Source: Ralstonia pickettii DTP0602 (GTDB taxonomy: Bacteria; Pseudomonadota; Gammaproteobacteria; Burkholderiales; Burkholderiaceae). Taken from it: a stretch of DNA of 64,000 nucleotides. Position 1 is the stretch's first letter, and every line of letters starts with the position of its first letter. Shown one piece after another: positions 63,630 through 64,000 of the stretch. The position numbers and the translations under genes are program-made. Where the stretch lies: contig CP006667.1 of the NCBI GenBank assembly GCA_000471925.1, forward strand, positions 1,550,001-1,614,000. Reading direction: 5' to 3'. The notes under the pieces are model-generated. The model made no database searches. It was not told the DNA's origin and worked only from the letters and a program-made list of their open reading frames with translations.

Positions 63630-64000
63630 TCAGGCCGCCAGCTTTTCCCGGGCCTCGACCTGAGGCTTCGGCAACTCGAACGGCATATCCTCGTAATCGA
63701 TCATCCGAGTCTTCTTCACGACCCGATATCCCCACCACAGCGCCAGGAACGCCGGCACGCCGATATAGGTCGCAACGATCTCCGGCCAGCGGTTCGGGAT
63801 ATCCGCGAACGCCTGGTAGTTCTGCCCGGCCACGATCACCACGCACAGCACCCCGGCAAAGATCGGCCCGAACGGATACAGCGGCGACCGGTACGCCAGC
63901 ATGCTGACGTCATACCCCTGATGCACCAGCCCGCGGCGGAAGCGGTAGTGGCTGACGGCAATTCCGAGCCACGCAAAGAAGCCCGTCATGGCCGAGGTAT
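63630..64000 (-). CDS. LysP-like amino acid permease, C-terminal part (5' end outside window)
   Basis: About 123 C-terminal codons of an APC-superfamily amino acid permease. GFFAWLGIAVSHYRFRRGLVHQG is the last cytoplasmic loop seen in LysP/AroP/GabP-type proteins, followed by YPFGPIFAGVLCVVIVAGQNYQAF and TYIGVPAFLALWWGYRVVKKT, the last two membrane segments, and a hydrophilic tail. The motif AVSHYRFRRG and the spacing are closest to LysP, a lysine/proton symporter, but substrate cannot be fixed from this part. Confidence 0.85.
   Translation of the reverse strand, partial: TSAMTGFFAWLGIAVSHYRFRRGLVHQGYDVSMLAYRSPLYPFGPIFAGVLCVVIVAGQNYQAFADIPNRWPEIVATYIGVPAFLALWWGYRVVKKTRMIDYEDMPFELPKPQVEAREKLAA

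Overview
The window reads as chromosomal DNA of a high-GC beta-proteobacterium of the Burkholderiaceae, most likely Cupriavidus or a close Ralstonia relative. The basis is the very GC-rich third codon positions, the gene order tig-clpP-clpX-lon-ppiD, a Bug-family periplasmic binding protein, CCA-encoding tRNA genes and the mix of acyl-CoA, TRAP and LIV-type transport operons. The genus call is inference. I see no insertion sequence, prophage, CRISPR array or plasmid function.

Left part (1-11827, all minus strand): a CoA-dependent acyl-chain degradation cluster. Reading in the direction of transcription it holds a MalT-like LuxR regulator, an acyl-CoA dehydrogenase, an SCP2-type thiolase, a Bug binding protein, an MFE2/17beta-HSD4-like dehydrogenase, an AMP-forming acyl-CoA ligase, a large and a small acyl-CoA dehydrogenase in tandem, and an enoyl-CoA hydratase cut by the window edge. 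A perfect 9+3+9 inverted repeat lies between regulator and operon.

11986-22081: a Dpp/Opp-type peptide ABC transporter operon followed by an amidase and a DUF3830 protein, with a divergent M20 amidohydrolase, a small Cys-rich secreted protein and an IclR regulator. The 5' end of the substrate-binding protein gene appears damaged: its signal peptide is out of frame or deleted.

22347-38171: housekeeping core. tRNA-Leu, a VanZ-like protein, rlmJ, mnmC, then the proteostasis block tig, clpP, clpX, lon (with a sigma-32-like promoter), tRNA-Val, tRNA-Asp and ppiD, followed by tesA and ybbA (divergent, with start codons that share bases) and pgi.

38307-47583: an operon of an amidase, a complete TRAP transporter (dctP, dctQ, dctM), dadA-type D-amino acid dehydrogenase, the NAD(P)HX repair enzyme nnr and a DMT exporter, with a divergent MarR/winged-helix regulator. 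Import of an amide or D-amino acid, hydrolysis and oxidative deamination is the simplest reading.

47773-56205: purL, then a minus-strand group msrB, yciB, bolA, a parvulin-type isomerase and perhaps a small unknown gene, and selO.

56612-63561: an acyl-CoA ligase in one operon with a complete LIV-type ABC transporter (livJ, H, M, G, F); the substrate is more likely a carboxylate activated by the ligase than a branched-chain amino acid. LivF has Arg in place of the Walker A Lys, and LivM carries an extra C-terminal membrane extension. The window ends in a partial LysP-like amino acid permease.

A recurring structural theme: all three transporter operons place a strong stem-loop directly after the binding-protein gene and before the first permease gene.
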